A DNA stretch of 64,000 nucleotides from the NCBI GenBank assembly GCA_035943935.1, contig DASZBR010000020.1, positions 53,057 through 117,056 on the forward strand, in the 5' to 3' direction. The stretch is from DASZBR01 sp035943935 (GTDB lineage: Bacteria > Pseudomonadota > Gammaproteobacteria > DASZBR01). Both the position numbers and the translations under genes were made by a program. This document shows positions 1 to 8,479 of this stretch, in pieces. The notes beneath the pieces are model-generated. The model saw only the letters and a program-made list of their open reading frames with translations. It did not search any database and was not told where the DNA came from. Numbering within the stretch: position 1 is the stretch's first letter; the number at the start of each line of letters is the position of its first letter.

Positions 1-207
1 GAAGAGACGGGTGCCATGGACGTGATGTTAGATCAAGTGGCGGGTTTTTATGAGGACGAAGTTGATTACGACTTGGACAGCTTAGGTGCAAAAATCGAGC
101 CTATTTTGCTCTTAATTGTTGCTGGCATGGTGTTGTTTTTAGCGCTTGCTGTCTTTCTACCTTTATGGGATATTTACCAGTTTGCACAACCGGCAAAGGG
201 ACCGTAA
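1..207 (+). CDS. pilC: Type IV pilus inner-membrane platform protein PilC, C-terminal end (partial)
   Basis: Only the last 68 residues are in the window; the frame is open from base 1. The segment MLDQVAGFYEDEVDYDL followed by SLGAKIEPILLLIVAG and a long hydrophobic helix is the usual C-terminal end of the PilC/GspF family, the inner-membrane platform on which pilus motor ATPases act. The stop codon overlaps the start of pilT (TAATG), so the two are translationally coupled, which also fits a pilus locus. The rest of the gene lies upstream of the window. Confidence 0.85.
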   Translation, partial: EETGAMDVMLDQVAGFYEDEVDYDLDSLGAKIEPILLLIVAGMVLFLALAVFLPLWDIYQFAQPAKGP

Positions 208-1247
208 TGAATATTCAGGAACTTCTAACACTCGCCATTGAGCGCAAAGCATCTGACTTACATATCTCAGATAATTTAGGCCCTCGTATTCGTATTGACG
301 GTGAATTAATCCCTCTCAATCTTCCCACCGGGTCAAAGCGAAATGTTCTTGAATTATTATCGCCGGTTGTTTCCAAAAATCATCTCGAAAATTTTGAGGC
401 TAATTGGGAAACGGATTTTTCAATGATGCTTCCGGATGTGGGGCATTTTCGTGTCAATATATTTCGACAAAACTTCGGCACCAGTGCAGCACTACGTGTG
501 ATTCCGCCGCGTACATTTACGCTGGATGAATTAGGTTTGCCACCAATTATTAAAAAAATTGCAGAAATGCCAAATGGCTTAGTGTTGGTCACGGGTCCAA
601 CAGGATGTGGAAAGAGTACAACGCTGGCGGCAATCATTCAGCATATTAATAAGCGACTCACCAAACATATTATTACCATTGAAGACCCTATTGAATATGT
701 TCATGAAAGTTTAAGTTGTATTATTGACCAACGTGAAGTTGGCAGAGACACTAAAAGTTTTTCAGCCGCACTGCGTTCCGCGTTGCGTGAAGATCCGGAT
801 ATTATTCTTGTTGGAGAGTTACGAGATTTAGAAACGGTTCAATTAGCGTTAACCGCGGCTGAAACAGGCCACTTAGTTTTCGCAACGCTGCACACGTCAT
901 CTGCTCCCAAAACCATCGATCGTATTATTGATATTTTTCCGGCAGGTGGTGAACGTTCGTTGATTCAAAATATTTTATCCGAATCGCTTCAATCCGTAAT
1001 TTCGCAAAAGCTGTTGAAAAAAGTGGGAGGAGGTCGAGTCTCAGCCATCGAGCTCATGATGTGTACTCCTGCTATTCGAAGTTTGATTCGCGATGACAAG
1101 ATTTCTCAAATTAGTTCCGCTATTCAAACCGGGGCTGATGTTGGGATGCAGACCATGGATCAGCACTTGAAAAAGCTGGTAATGGACAAGGTAATATCGC
1201 CAGAGACGGCGGCCCAAGTGGCAAATAATAAAGATTTCTTTAAGTAG
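207..1247 (+). CDS. pilT: Type IV pilus retraction ATPase PilT
   Basis: Hexameric secretion ATPase that powers pilus retraction and twitching. The 346-residue length fits PilT. Walker A is GPTGCGKST near residue 130, followed by the Asp box (EDPIEYVHE), Walker B REDPDIILVGELRD and the His box TGHLVFATLHTSSA. The C-terminal part, with AIQTGADVGMQTMDQ, is PilT-like. I chose the ATG at 207, which overlaps the pilC stop and follows GCAAAGGG, rather than an in-frame ATG 42 bases upstream inside pilC. PilU is the main alternative; the C-terminus favours PilT. Confidence 0.9.
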   Translation: MNIQELLTLAIERKASDLHISDNLGPRIRIDGELIPLNLPTGSKRNVLELLSPVVSKNHLENFEANWETDFSMMLPDVGHFRVNIFRQNFGTSAALRVIPPRTFTLDELGLPPIIKKIAEMPNGLVLVTGPTGCGKSTTLAAIIQHINKRLTKHIITIEDPIEYVHESLSCIIDQREVGRDTKSFSAALRSALREDPDIILVGELRDLETVQLALTAAETGHLVFATLHTSSAPKTIDRIIDIFPAGGERSLIQNILSESLQSVISQKLLKKVGGGRVSAIELMMCTPAIRSLIRDDKISQISSAIQTGADVGMQTMDQHLKKLVMDKVISPETAAQVANNKDFFK

Positions 1248-1294
1248 TATAATGATTAGCGAGGATTTTAACTTTTGACCCTAAAGGAGCATTT

Positions 1295-1747
1295 ATGAAA
1301 AGACGTACTTCAACAGCCGGTTTTACCTTGATCGAATTAATTATCGTCATCGTAATCATCGGTATTTTGGCGGGAATTGCAATACCTCGTTTTATTAATC
1401 AAACCACAAATGCTCGTATTGCAGCGCTGAATGGTTTGGCAGGTGCAATTAACTCTTCGGTTATGTTGGCGCAGGCAGAATATATTGCAGAAGGTAATAG
1501 TTCATCCAGTGCAGCGACTTCTATCACCATGAACGGAACGCCGGTTACAGTTTTAGCGGGTACTGGGGTACCGCAGGGTACTGCAGCAGGTATCGGCACT
1601 GCATTAACGAATAATACCGGGTTTACGGCGGCTTATACGGGTGGTGTTGCGACTTATACGTTTACGAACAATGCTCCGACAGGAACGTGTAACGTGACTT
1701 TTACCGCGTCTACTGCACTTACTGCAGTAAACTCAGCTAACTGTTAA
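1295..1747 (+). CDS. Type IV major pilin-like protein (copy 1)
   Basis: A 150-residue prepilin. The leader MKRRTSTAG ends at the prepilin peptidase site G|FTLIE, with the Glu at mature position 5 kept, followed by a hydrophobic helix (LIELIIVIVIIGILAGIAIP) that packs in the pilus core. The globular part is rich in Thr, Ala and Gly and ends with a pair of Cys (GTCNVTF ... NSANC), the expected D-region disulfide. AAAGGAG precedes the ATG. It lies just after pilT and is the first member of a tandem array with the genes at 2140, 2587 (broken) and 2805. Confidence 0.85.
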   Translation: MKRRTSTAGFTLIELIIVIVIIGILAGIAIPRFINQTTNARIAALNGLAGAINSSVMLAQAEYIAEGNSSSSAATSITMNGTPVTVLAGTGVPQGTAAGIGTALTNNTGFTAAYTGGVATYTFTNNAPTGTCNVTFTASTALTAVNSANC

Positions 1748-1765
1748 TGTTTTTTTGTATTGTCG

Positions 1766-1799
1766 CATTTGTGAGAATAATTTTTTGTTCTCGCAAATG
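1766..1799 (+). terminator. Hairpin after pilin copy 1, possible terminator
   Basis: Arms CATTTGTGAGAA (1766-1777) and TTCTCGCAAATG (1788-1799) pair over 12 bp with one G-T wobble; the loop is T-rich. There is no clean T-run after it, so it may be a transcript-end hairpin or an attenuating structure between the pilin and the next gene. Confidence 0.45.
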
Positions 1800-2143
1800 T
1801 GGCAAGTGTTTTTCTGCGAGTGATTAGTTTGAAAAAAGTCAGTGAAATTCAAATATTATCAGTTGGAAATATATATCAAAAAGTAAGCCAGCTTACGCTA
1901 CTCCAAAAAGAAGTCCGCAACTTTCTTCCAGACGAGTTGCGAATGCATTGCAGTGTAGCGAATTTTGAAAAAGGCATATTGGTTTTTGCCGTTGAAAGTT
2001 CAGCGTGGGCGATGCGTTTTCGTTTTGTGGTTACTGAGTTATTGGCACAATTACGAAAAGAAGGGAAACTACATCAACTTTCTTCCATAGAATATTATGT
2101 AGAGCCTGACTTTTTGAATTTATTCAAGGAGGAGTTTTTATGA
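1799..2143 (+). CDS. DciA-like (DUF721) protein
   Basis: About 114 residues. The pattern FLPDELRMHCSVANFEKG, then VFAVESSAWAMRFRFV and ELLAQLRKEG, matches the DUF721/DciA family, the helicase-operator protein that helps load the replicative helicase in bacteria without DnaC. The proposed GTG start sits on the right arm of a hairpin; a TTG at 1829 is an alternative and would shorten it by ten residues. Its stop overlaps the ATG of the following pilin gene, so a replication-type gene is embedded in the pilin array. Family assignment is from memory of the motif pattern. Confidence 0.7.
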   Translation: MASVFLRVISLKKVSEIQILSVGNIYQKVSQLTLLQKEVRNFLPDELRMHCSVANFEKGILVFAVESSAWAMRFRFVVTELLAQLRKEGKLHQLSSIEYYVEPDFLNLFKEEFL

Positions 2144-2565
2144 AAAAGATTGCCCAAGTAGGTTCTACGTTTGTTGAAGTTATGTTTATCGTTGTTATTG
2201 TATGTGGTATTTCCGCTTTTCTTATTCCTCGGTCACTTAACCAAACGTCATCTGCGCGTACGATTGCAATGAGTACGCTATCAACAGCGCTGACAACAAC
2301 CGTTATGTTGGCAAAGACAGAATATAAAATTGAGGGCGGGCATACTCTAATTCGAATGAGCGGACGACAGGTAAAAGTAGCGCAGGGTACAGGTTTTCCT
2401 GAAGGATCACCCGAAGGTATTGGCGCTGCATTAAACCACATTCATGGATTTATACCGACGTTTGGTCAAATCACAACCTATAATTTTTCTTCTTCTCTTG
2501 CTAATTGTAATGTCACGTATGATTCTTCAACGGGTATTGTAACGGCAGCAACTCAAGGCTGTTAG
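2140..2565 (+). CDS. Divergent type IV pilin-like protein with altered processing site (copy 2)
   Basis: 141 residues, clearly a paralogue of the pilins at 1295 and 2805: it keeps PRSLNQTSSAR, the central ATG-free region and the C-terminal Cys pair (ANCNVTYDSSTG ... TQGC). The prepilin motif is changed from G|FTLIEL to G|STFVEV, so the Phe at mature +1 is Ser while Glu5 is kept. The N-terminal helix also has Cys and Ser substitutions. AAGGAGG stands before the ATG. It could be a minor pilin or a copy under relaxed selection; whether it is processed cannot be told. Confidence 0.7.
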   Translation: MKKIAQVGSTFVEVMFIVVIVCGISAFLIPRSLNQTSSARTIAMSTLSTALTTTVMLAKTEYKIEGGHTLIRMSGRQVKVAQGTGFPEGSPEGIGAALNHIHGFIPTFGQITTYNFSSSLANCNVTYDSSTGIVTAATQGC

Positions 2566-2586
2566 TTCTCCGTTGCGCATACTGGG

Positions 2587-2788
2587 ATGTTAAATGGATT
2601 AGCTGGGTCATTGAATGAAGCTGTGAGGTTAGTGCAGGCGGAATATATGGCAGAAGGTAATGGTGCAAGTAGCGCAGCCACATCCATTACGATGATATGT
2701 ATTTTCCAATAATCCTCCTGCAACTAATTGTAATGCTACGTATGATTCTTCTACCGGTAGAGTTTTGGTGAAAACGAGTGGTTGTTGA
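2587..2788 (+). pseudogene. Internally deleted pilin remnant (copy 3)
   Basis: From 2587 one frame reads a mid-pilin segment (LNGLAGSLNEAVRLVQAEYM, then AEGNGASSAATSITM), matching the pilins on both sides. After that the frame is lost, and another frame reads the pilin C-terminus (SNNPPATNCNATYDSSTG ... KTSGC) to a TGA at 2786-2788. The N-terminal signal and helix and the middle of the globular domain are missing. This is a decayed or donor-like copy. Confidence 0.8.
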
Positions 2789-2804
2789 TGAACAAGGAGA
2801 TGTG

Positions 2805-3254
2805 ATGACAAAACAGACAAGCAAGGGATTTACGTTAATTGAATTAATTGTCGTCATTGTTATTATTGGTATTTTGGCGGGAATTGCCATTCCCCGATTT
2901 ATTAATCAAACCTCGAATGCACGTACGGCAGCGCTCAATGGATTGGCAGGTACGCTTAATTCCGCTGTGTTGTTATCGCAATCAGAATATGTTGCCGAGG
3001 GAAATGCTGCGTCAAGTTCAAGTACATCCATTACCATGAATGGGACTGCTGTTACCGTTGTTGCAGGTACCGGCGTGCCAGCTGCTACTGCAGCAGGTAT
3101 GGGTGCTGCAATCATTCAGGCTCCCGGATTTACGCCAGCTTATAGTGGCGGTGTGGCGACATATACGTTTACCCAAAACCCACCAGCGGGAACGTGTAAT
3201 GCAACGTATACTTCTGCGACAGGTTTAGTTGCAGTGAATGCAGGAGGTTGTTAG
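2805..3254 (+). CDS. Type IV major pilin-like protein (copy 4)
   Basis: 149 residues, with leader MTKQTSKG and prepilin site G|FTLIEL, then the long N-terminal helix IVVIVIIGILAGIAIPRF. It is closely similar to copy 1 over its whole length, including SITMNGT and the C-terminal Cys pair (GTCNATY ... NAGGC). I chose the ATG at 2805 because AAGGAGA lies six bases before it; an upstream in-frame GTG at 2778 would add residues lacking pilin character. Its stop codon overlaps the stop of hpt on the other strand by four bases. Confidence 0.85.
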   Translation: MTKQTSKGFTLIELIVVIVIIGILAGIAIPRFINQTSNARTAALNGLAGTLNSAVLLSQSEYVAEGNAASSSSTSITMNGTAVTVVAGTGVPAATAAGMGAAIIQAPGFTPAYSGGVATYTFTQNPPAGTCNATYTSATGLVAVNAGGC

Positions 3255-3802
3255 GGGAGCATGAAAATACCTGGCGCATTACGTAAATATTCTTCGTAAT
3301 CTAGGCCATAACCAAAGATCCAATGATTCGGAATTTCGAGTCCCGTAAAATCTGCTTTTTTCAAACCCTCAGGAACGCGACATTCGAATTTATCCAGCAA
3401 TACGACGGTCAATACTTTTTTAGCGCCTTTTGCGTAACAATATTCTGAGACAGCTTGAAGCGTGACGCCTTTATCTAAAACATCATCCAGAATTAATACG
3501 GTCCTGTCTTTTAAATTTGTACCGGGCTCTGCTTTCCACACTAATTCACCGGGATTATTGTTTTTTCCTTGATAACGCGTCGCATGGATGTAATCTAATT
3601 CCAAGGGAAAATCTAATCTATGCAATAAATTCCCCGTCAACACTAATCCGCCAATCATGATGCACAATAAAACGGGATTTTCTTCTGAAATCTTTTCGTG
3701 AATTTCTTTGGCTAATCGATCTAATTCGTTTTCAAGTTCCTCTCGCGTATGTAAACAAACGGCTTTTTTATAGACTTCTTGAATATGTTTAGGAATGGTC
3801 AT
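3251..3802 (-). CDS. hpt: Hypoxanthine phosphoribosyltransferase
   Basis: Purine salvage enzyme joining hypoxanthine or guanine to PRPP. The PRPP-binding loop is VLILDDVLDKGVTL near residue 105; HATRYQGK and the late aromatic/Val region also fit type I phosphoribosyltransferases of this group (183 residues). The ATG at 3802 follows GAGG; a TTG six bases upstream is less likely. It is the last gene of pcm-accA-tilS-nagZ-hpt and overlaps nagZ by 14 bases. Confidence 0.85.
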   Translation of the reverse strand: MTIPKHIQEVYKKAVCLHTREELENELDRLAKEIHEKISEENPVLLCIMIGGLVLTGNLLHRLDFPLELDYIHATRYQGKNNNPGELVWKAEPGTNLKDRTVLILDDVLDKGVTLQAVSEYCYAKGAKKVLTVVLLDKFECRVPEGLKKADFTGLEIPNHWIFGYGLDYEEYLRNAPGIFMLP

Positions 3803-4673
3803 GTTCAATTACCTCAATGGCGGCTGGACGATTATTGCAAATCAGGATCATATCACATCCTGCTGCTTTGGCTTTTGCAACTCTTTCGATCATATTACCC
3901 ATCGGGCTTGCACCCTCCATGGATAAATCATCGCTAAAAATAAGACCTTTAAAATCTAGTTTTTTACGTAATATGGTTTGGAGCCAAAACACTGAGAATC
4001 CTGCAGGATTTTTATCAATTTTTTCATAAATCACATGCGCGGGCATGATGCCATCCAGCCCCATGTTAATTAATGATTTGAAGGGCAAAATATCTTTTTT
4101 ATCAATTTCTTCCAGTGTTCGATGATCAACCGGAATGGCAATATGCGAATCGGCTTCGACATGGCCGTGACCCGGGAAATGTTTCCCCACCGTAATTAAT
4201 CCTGCTCTTTTCATGCCTTTTATTAAAGCGCCGGCAAGTTTAATAATAACCTCGGGATCATGATGGAAACTTCGATTGCCAATAACTGCACTTAATCCTG
4301 CGTCGATATCTAATATAGGTGCGAATGAACAATCGACGCCTGCGGCTCGTAATTCGCTGGCCATAATAAAGCCAATATTTTCTGATTTTTCTAAAGCGGC
4401 TTTTGGATCGGTGTCATATAAATTTCCGAGTTCTCGCATCGGTGGTAGTTGCGTAAAACCTTCTCGAAAACGCTGCACACGCCCACCTTCGTGATCGACG
4501 GCAATCATTAAGGGCGGTGTGCGTAATGCATGAATTTCATTGGTTAAATGAATTAATTGTTCGAGTGATTCATAATTTCGCGTAAATAAAATAATGCCAC
4601 CGACTTTAGGGTTTTTTAACAATTTTTTGTCTTCGGGTGTTAATTCGGTGCCTTTAATATCAATCATCAACAT
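3789..4673 (-). CDS. nagZ: Beta-N-acetylhexosaminidase NagZ
   Basis: Glycoside hydrolase family 3 enzyme of peptidoglycan recycling: it removes GlcNAc from 1,6-anhydro-muropeptides in the cytoplasm. The family signature GKHFPGHGHVEADSH is intact near residue 165, with DHEGGRVQRFREGF near 60 and FSDDLSMEGA near 248. At 294 residues it is about 40 shorter than typical NagZ, the missing part being the C-terminal tail; the active-site motifs are all before the end. The product is relevant to beta-lactam sensing, and the window also carries an OXA enzyme and a BlaI-type regulator. Confidence 0.85.
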   Translation of the reverse strand: MLMIDIKGTELTPEDKKLLKNPKVGGIILFTRNYESLEQLIHLTNEIHALRTPPLMIAVDHEGGRVQRFREGFTQLPPMRELGNLYDTDPKAALEKSENIGFIMASELRAAGVDCSFAPILDIDAGLSAVIGNRSFHHDPEVIIKLAGALIKGMKRAGLITVGKHFPGHGHVEADSHIAIPVDHRTLEEIDKKDILPFKSLINMGLDGIMPAHVIYEKIDKNPAGFSVFWLQTILRKKLDFKGLIFSDDLSMEGASPMGNMIERVAKAKAAGCDMILICNNRPAAIEVIEHDHS

Positions 4674-4678
4674 AGTCG

Positions 4679-5770
4679 TTATTCCTTTGTGATAGCGTAG
4701 CCAGTAATAGCAATAAGTTTATTTTTATAATAGATCAAGGGTATTTTGTCTCTTTCCCAGATGGGGATTTCCCATTCTTGAAAAAGATTTTTGAGCGTTC
4801 TTGTTTTGTTTAATTTAATTTTTTCGCCACCCGTTCTGAATTTAATCGAAATATTTTTATTGTTTAAGTCATAGGGCAAATGTTTTTTGAGCCAAGTAAT
4901 ATCTTTCTTGGATAAACGAGGGGATTGAACAGAAATTTTAGAGAAATATAATTTATGTTTAAATCTTCTGCATTGATTGTTTCCCCAGGTAACAACAGGA
5001 TTGCTGTCAGATTTAGCCTGAGAGATTTTGATGATTTCATCTAATACTTTTTCAGGGGGTAGATCTAATTTGTGCTTAAGAATCTGATGTCTGATTATAT
5101 TCTTTTCTTGTGCATGACAATCTTTCTCAGCTTTTTGGCTTAATAATTTCTCTTGTGTCGCGCAATGTTGAGAGAATCTATTTAATATTTTTGTAATTTC
5201 CGGCCAACGTTTTTTTAAGAGCGGAAAAATTTCTTGCCGTAAATAATTGCGATCAAAGCGCGTATCTCGATTACTCGGATCTTCAATCCAGATTAAATTA
5301 TTTTTTTTGGCATAATCTAAAAGTGTTTTACGGGTAAAATTTAAGAAGGGTCGTAAAATAAAGCCTTTGCCTAATTCAGATACCATGGGCATCGCAGAAA
5401 CACCACGCAATCCTGCGCCTCGAAATAATTGTAACAATACCGTTTCAGCTTGATCATCTTGGTGATGGGCCGTAAATAAAGCCTGATTTTTCTTTAATAT
5501 TTTCTTGAAAGCATTATAACGAGCGTTGCGTGCAACGGCTTCTAAACTGTCGCTAGACTTTTTGTTGATTTTCACGCGAATGATTTTCAAGGGAATATCC
5601 AACGTTTTGCAAACCGCTGTGCAATGTTTTTCCCAGCTTAACGCTTCGGGTAATAATTGATGGTTAATATGAACAGCGTGAAGTTTGAATTCAGGATATT
5701 CGTGTTTGAGAAAATGCAATAAAACGTGAGAGTCTAAGCCGCCACTGAATGCTACCCAATAATTATTCAC
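4679..5770 (-). CDS. tilS: tRNA(Ile)-lysidine synthase TilS
   Basis: Makes lysidine at C34 of the tRNA-Ile that reads AUA. The PP-loop ATPase motif SGGLDS is at residues 9-14, and AHHQDDQAETVLLQLFRGAG is the typical second motif. 363 residues, so somewhat shorter than the E. coli protein (432), but with the C-terminal region present (KFRTGGEKIKLN). Starts inside the end of accA (8-base overlap). Confidence 0.88.
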   Translation of the reverse strand: MNNYWVAFSGGLDSHVLLHFLKHEYPEFKLHAVHINHQLLPEALSWEKHCTAVCKTLDIPLKIIRVKINKKSSDSLEAVARNARYNAFKKILKKNQALFTAHHQDDQAETVLLQLFRGAGLRGVSAMPMVSELGKGFILRPFLNFTRKTLLDYAKKNNLIWIEDPSNRDTRFDRNYLRQEIFPLLKKRWPEITKILNRFSQHCATQEKLLSQKAEKDCHAQEKNIIRHQILKHKLDLPPEKVLDEIIKISQAKSDSNPVVTWGNNQCRRFKHKLYFSKISVQSPRLSKKDITWLKKHLPYDLNNKNISIKFRTGGEKIKLNKTRTLKNLFQEWEIPIWERDKIPLIYYKNKLIAITGYAITKE

Positions 5771-6713
5771 GGCCGATCGCCATATAACGTTTATACCGTT
5801 GGCTTAATAATTTTTCGAGTGGAAGTTTTTTCAATTCAGCGAGCGTTCTTTCTAATACGGTTTTTACGCTTTTTGTCATTGCCGTGAGATCTCGATGTGC
5901 GCCGCCCAAGGGTTCTTTGATGATCTCATCAATCAGCCCGTGTTCTTTAATATGTGCAGCGGTGACTTGCATCGCTTTTGCGGCTTCTTCCGCTTTTTCT
6001 GCGCTTTTCCATAAAATGGATGCACAACCTTCAGGAGAAATCACAGAATAAATACTGTATTGCAGCATATACACTCTGTCAGCAACGCCAATCGCTAATG
6101 CACCACCGGATCCACCTTCGCCAATAACAATGCTGATAATAGGTGTTTTGAGTGTCGACATTTCAAATAAATTTCGGGCTATCGCTTCGCTTTGATTACG
6201 TTCCTCGGCATCAATACCCGGATAAGCACCCGGCGTATTAATAAAGGTAATAACGGGCAGAGAGAATTTTTCCGCTAATTTCATTAATCTTAATGCTTTT
6301 CTATAACCTTCCGGTCGCGGCATACCAAAATTACAACGAAGATTATCTTTTGTATTTCGACCCTTCTGATGACCAATGATCATGACGGCTTGATCATTTA
6401 AACGCGCCATGCCGCCAATGATCGCTTCGTCATCTGAAAAATGTCTGTCGCCGTGGAGTTCTTCAAAATCGGTGAAGATATGTTCAATATAATCTGGTGT
6501 GTGTGGTCGTTGTGGATGGCGTGCGAGCTTAACGACTTGCCAGTCAGACAAATCCGCAAATATTTTTTTCGTTAATTCATGATTTTTGAGTTTAAGCTTT
6601 TTAATTTCTTCACTGATGTTTACGCCACCGTCTGAGGTGACCATACGCAGTTCTTCGATCTTGCTTTCAAGTTCGGCAATTGGTTGTTCAAAGTCTAAAT
6701 AATTCAAGTTCAT
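5763..6713 (-). CDS. accA: Acetyl-CoA carboxylase carboxyltransferase subunit alpha
   Basis: Transfers the carboxyl group from biotin to acetyl-CoA together with AccD, giving malonyl-CoA for fatty acid synthesis. The 316-residue protein carries LDFEQPIAELESKI at the start, then ARHPQRPHTPDYI, GHQKGRNTKDNL, TPGAYPGIDAEERNQSEAIA and GEGGSGGALAIG, all typical of AccA. It overlaps pcm by four bases (ATGA) and tilS by eight, so the set is probably one transcript. Confidence 0.95.
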   Translation of the reverse strand: MNLNYLDFEQPIAELESKIEELRMVTSDGGVNISEEIKKLKLKNHELTKKIFADLSDWQVVKLARHPQRPHTPDYIEHIFTDFEELHGDRHFSDDEAIIGGMARLNDQAVMIIGHQKGRNTKDNLRCNFGMPRPEGYRKALRLMKLAEKFSLPVITFINTPGAYPGIDAEERNQSEAIARNLFEMSTLKTPIISIVIGEGGSGGALAIGVADRVYMLQYSIYSVISPEGCASILWKSAEKAEEAAKAMQVTAAHIKEHGLIDEIIKEPLGGAHRDLTAMTKSVKTVLERTLAELKKLPLEKLLSQRYKRYMAIGRE

Positions 6714-7336
6714 TCAGTTGTCCTTCCCGTCAAAAGCGGGACAAAAGTCACTGGGTCATACGTTTCGTAATCGAATGTTTTACCTTTTCGGATGATTAAT
6801 TGCAATTGTTGGCTATGGCCAGGAATACCTAACGGCAGCAGTAACCGGCCATTTTCAGCTAACTGGTCCAGTAAAGCGGGGGGAGTTTCTTTTGTCGCTG
6901 CCGTGACCATGATGGCATCAAAGGGACTTTTTTCAGGCCATCCCAGATGCCCATCGCCAAATAGGGTGTGGATATTAGTATATTTTAGTTTTTTAAACCG
7001 GTCTTTGGCTTCTATTAATAGAGGTTCGATGCGTTCTATCGTATAGACTTCAGCGACGAGTTCAGAGAGTACAGCCGCTTGATAGCCTGAGCCTGTGCCA
7101 ATCTCTAACACATTGTGTGTGAGAGGGGTGAGTAAGAGCTCTGTCATGCGAGCGACGATATAGGGCTGCGAAATGGTTTGCTCGTGTCCGATGGGTAAGG
7201 GATAATTTCCGTAGGCTTCTTCGAGGAATACAGGCTGAACAAACGCTTCTCTAGGGACTTTTTCCATCGCGGCGAGAACAGCGTCAGACGTAATGCCTTG
7301 CGCTTTCAATTTTTCAATCAGTGAATGTTTATCCAT
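6710..7336 (-). CDS. pcm: Protein-L-isoaspartate O-methyltransferase
   Basis: Repairs isoaspartyl residues in damaged proteins using S-adenosylmethionine. The 208-residue length is normal. The motif I sequence VLEIGTGSGYQAAVL (near residue 78) binds AdoMet; EQTISQPYIVARM before it is a signature of the family. It is the first gene of the minus-strand operon down to hpt and is divergent from the dihydrouridine synthase gene, 17 bases away, so both promoters lie in or near this short gap. Confidence 0.92.
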   Translation of the reverse strand: MDKHSLIEKLKAQGITSDAVLAAMEKVPREAFVQPVFLEEAYGNYPLPIGHEQTISQPYIVARMTELLLTPLTHNVLEIGTGSGYQAAVLSELVAEVYTIERIEPLLIEAKDRFKKLKYTNIHTLFGDGHLGWPEKSPFDAIMVTAATKETPPALLDQLAENGRLLLPLGIPGHSQQLQLIIRKGKTFDYETYDPVTFVPLLTGRTTE

Positions 7337-7353
7337 AGGGGGATTTTATCAAT

Positions 7354-8265
7354 ATGCCAATAATTAAACCATTGATACTGGGCAATAAAGTCTTTCCTAC
7401 CAATATTATTCAGGGTCCGCTGGCGGGAATCAGTTGCGCGCCTTTTAGAAGACTTATTTGGAAATACAGTAAACCCGCTTTTACTTGTACGGAAATGATT
7501 TCATCGAATACCTTACTGCATCAATCCGAATATTCGGCGAGACGATTTATTCGAAAAGATCCCGAAGAGGGTCCAGTGTGTTTTCAATTAGCCGCCAATA
7601 ATCCTGAAAATTTAGCGGAAGCCACTAAAAGGGTTACCGATTACGGTGCGGATCTTATAGATTTAAATTGCGGTTGTCCGGTCAAAAAAATCCGTTCGCG
7701 TGGTGCGGGATCAAAGTTGCTGATGGATCCCACTAAACTTTATCAATTAATTAAAGCCATGAAAAATAATACTCACGTACCCGTTTCTATCAAAATTCGT
7801 GTAGAGGGGCAGGGTCAGGAAAAATTTCATCACGAATTAATTAAAATAATCTCAGATTCAGGATTAGATTTTATTACGGTACATGGACGACATTGGACAG
7901 AGCATTACGAAACGGCCTGTCGATATGATCAGATTAAATTTTTTGTCGACAATTTAAAAATACCCGTGATAGGAAATGGTGATATTAAATGTGCTGAATC
8001 ATTGCAAAAAATGTTTAATACAGGTTGTGCGGGAGTGATGATTGGTCGAGCAGGAGTGGGGCAGCCGTGGTTGATTCAAAAATTAATGTCAGAAATAAAT
8101 AATAATAAATTTATAACACCCGAATTTGAAGAAATAAAATCTGTATTTTTAGAACACGTCTCTGAATTAACGAAATTAATGGGCAATGAAAAATTTGCGT
8201 TGCTGCAAGCGAGACAGTTTGCGAAGTATTATGCGAAGGAGTTGGTGGGATTGGTCGGCATGTAG
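7354..8265 (+). CDS. tRNA-dihydrouridine synthase family protein
   Basis: FMN-dependent TIM barrel that reduces uridines in tRNA. Family marks are IIQGPLAGISCAPFRRL at the start, the active-site stretch DLNCGCPVKK (catalytic Cys at about residue 113), SIKIRVEG, FITVHGRHWTEHY and GNGDIKCAES with GVMIGRAGVGQPW. 303 residues. The CGCP variant and ITVHGR are closest to the DusB branch, but I cannot fix which Dus paralogue it is. The stop codon falls in the left arm of a 50-base inverted repeat that may end transcription. Confidence 0.8.
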   Translation: MPIIKPLILGNKVFPTNIIQGPLAGISCAPFRRLIWKYSKPAFTCTEMISSNTLLHQSEYSARRFIRKDPEEGPVCFQLAANNPENLAEATKRVTDYGADLIDLNCGCPVKKIRSRGAGSKLLMDPTKLYQLIKAMKNNTHVPVSIKIRVEGQGQEKFHHELIKIISDSGLDFITVHGRHWTEHYETACRYDQIKFFVDNLKIPVIGNGDIKCAESLQKMFNTGCAGVMIGRAGVGQPWLIQKLMSEINNNKFITPEFEEIKSVFLEHVSELTKLMGNEKFALLQARQFAKYYAKELVGLVGM

Positions 8266-8311
8266 GGGTGGGGCATTGCCTGGGTGGGGCGAGGCAATGC
8301 CTCGCCCCTAC
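8262..8311. repeat. Inverted repeat with GGCATTGCC arms (REP-like), probable bidirectional terminator
   Basis: Arms at 8262-8280 and 8293-8311 pair at 17 of 19 positions, with a core GAGGCAATGCCTC. The same core occurs at 19880-19900, so it is a dispersed element. Here it sits between the convergent ends of the dus gene and the small gene at 8321-8431. Confidence 0.7.
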
Positions 8312-8320
8312 GAGATAATC

Positions 8321-8431
8321 TTATTTATTTCTCTCAGCTTGCTTCGCTTTCTTTAATTTTCTTTTTTCTAAAATACTTAATTTAGGTTCTTTCTTGGTTT
8401 CCTTTTTCGCTTCACGACCGGCTTTACTCAT
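8321..8431 (-). CDS. Small highly basic protein (36 residues)
   Basis: A short gene: ATG at 8431 preceded by AGGAGG at ideal spacing (CTAGGAGGTTTATATG), then 36 codons to TAA. The product begins MSKAGREAKKETKKEPKLS and ends KKAKQAERNK; about a third of the residues are Lys or Arg. It has no Cys or Trp and no membrane segment, so it may bind nucleic acid or the ribosome. I do not recognise the family. The strong ribosome binding site and the clean gap between neighbours are the evidence that it is translated. Confidence 0.65.
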   Translation of the reverse strand: MSKAGREAKKETKKEPKLSILEKRKLKKAKQAERNK

Positions 8432-8479
8432 ATAAACCTCCTAGGGTTAACAATAAAACAGAAAATAATTCTGACGTAT

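Noticed and set aside
165..206. Upstream in-frame ATG extending pilT by 14 codons
   Set aside because: It overlaps the pilC coding end, the extension has no PilT character, and the ATG at 207 has coupling and a binding site.
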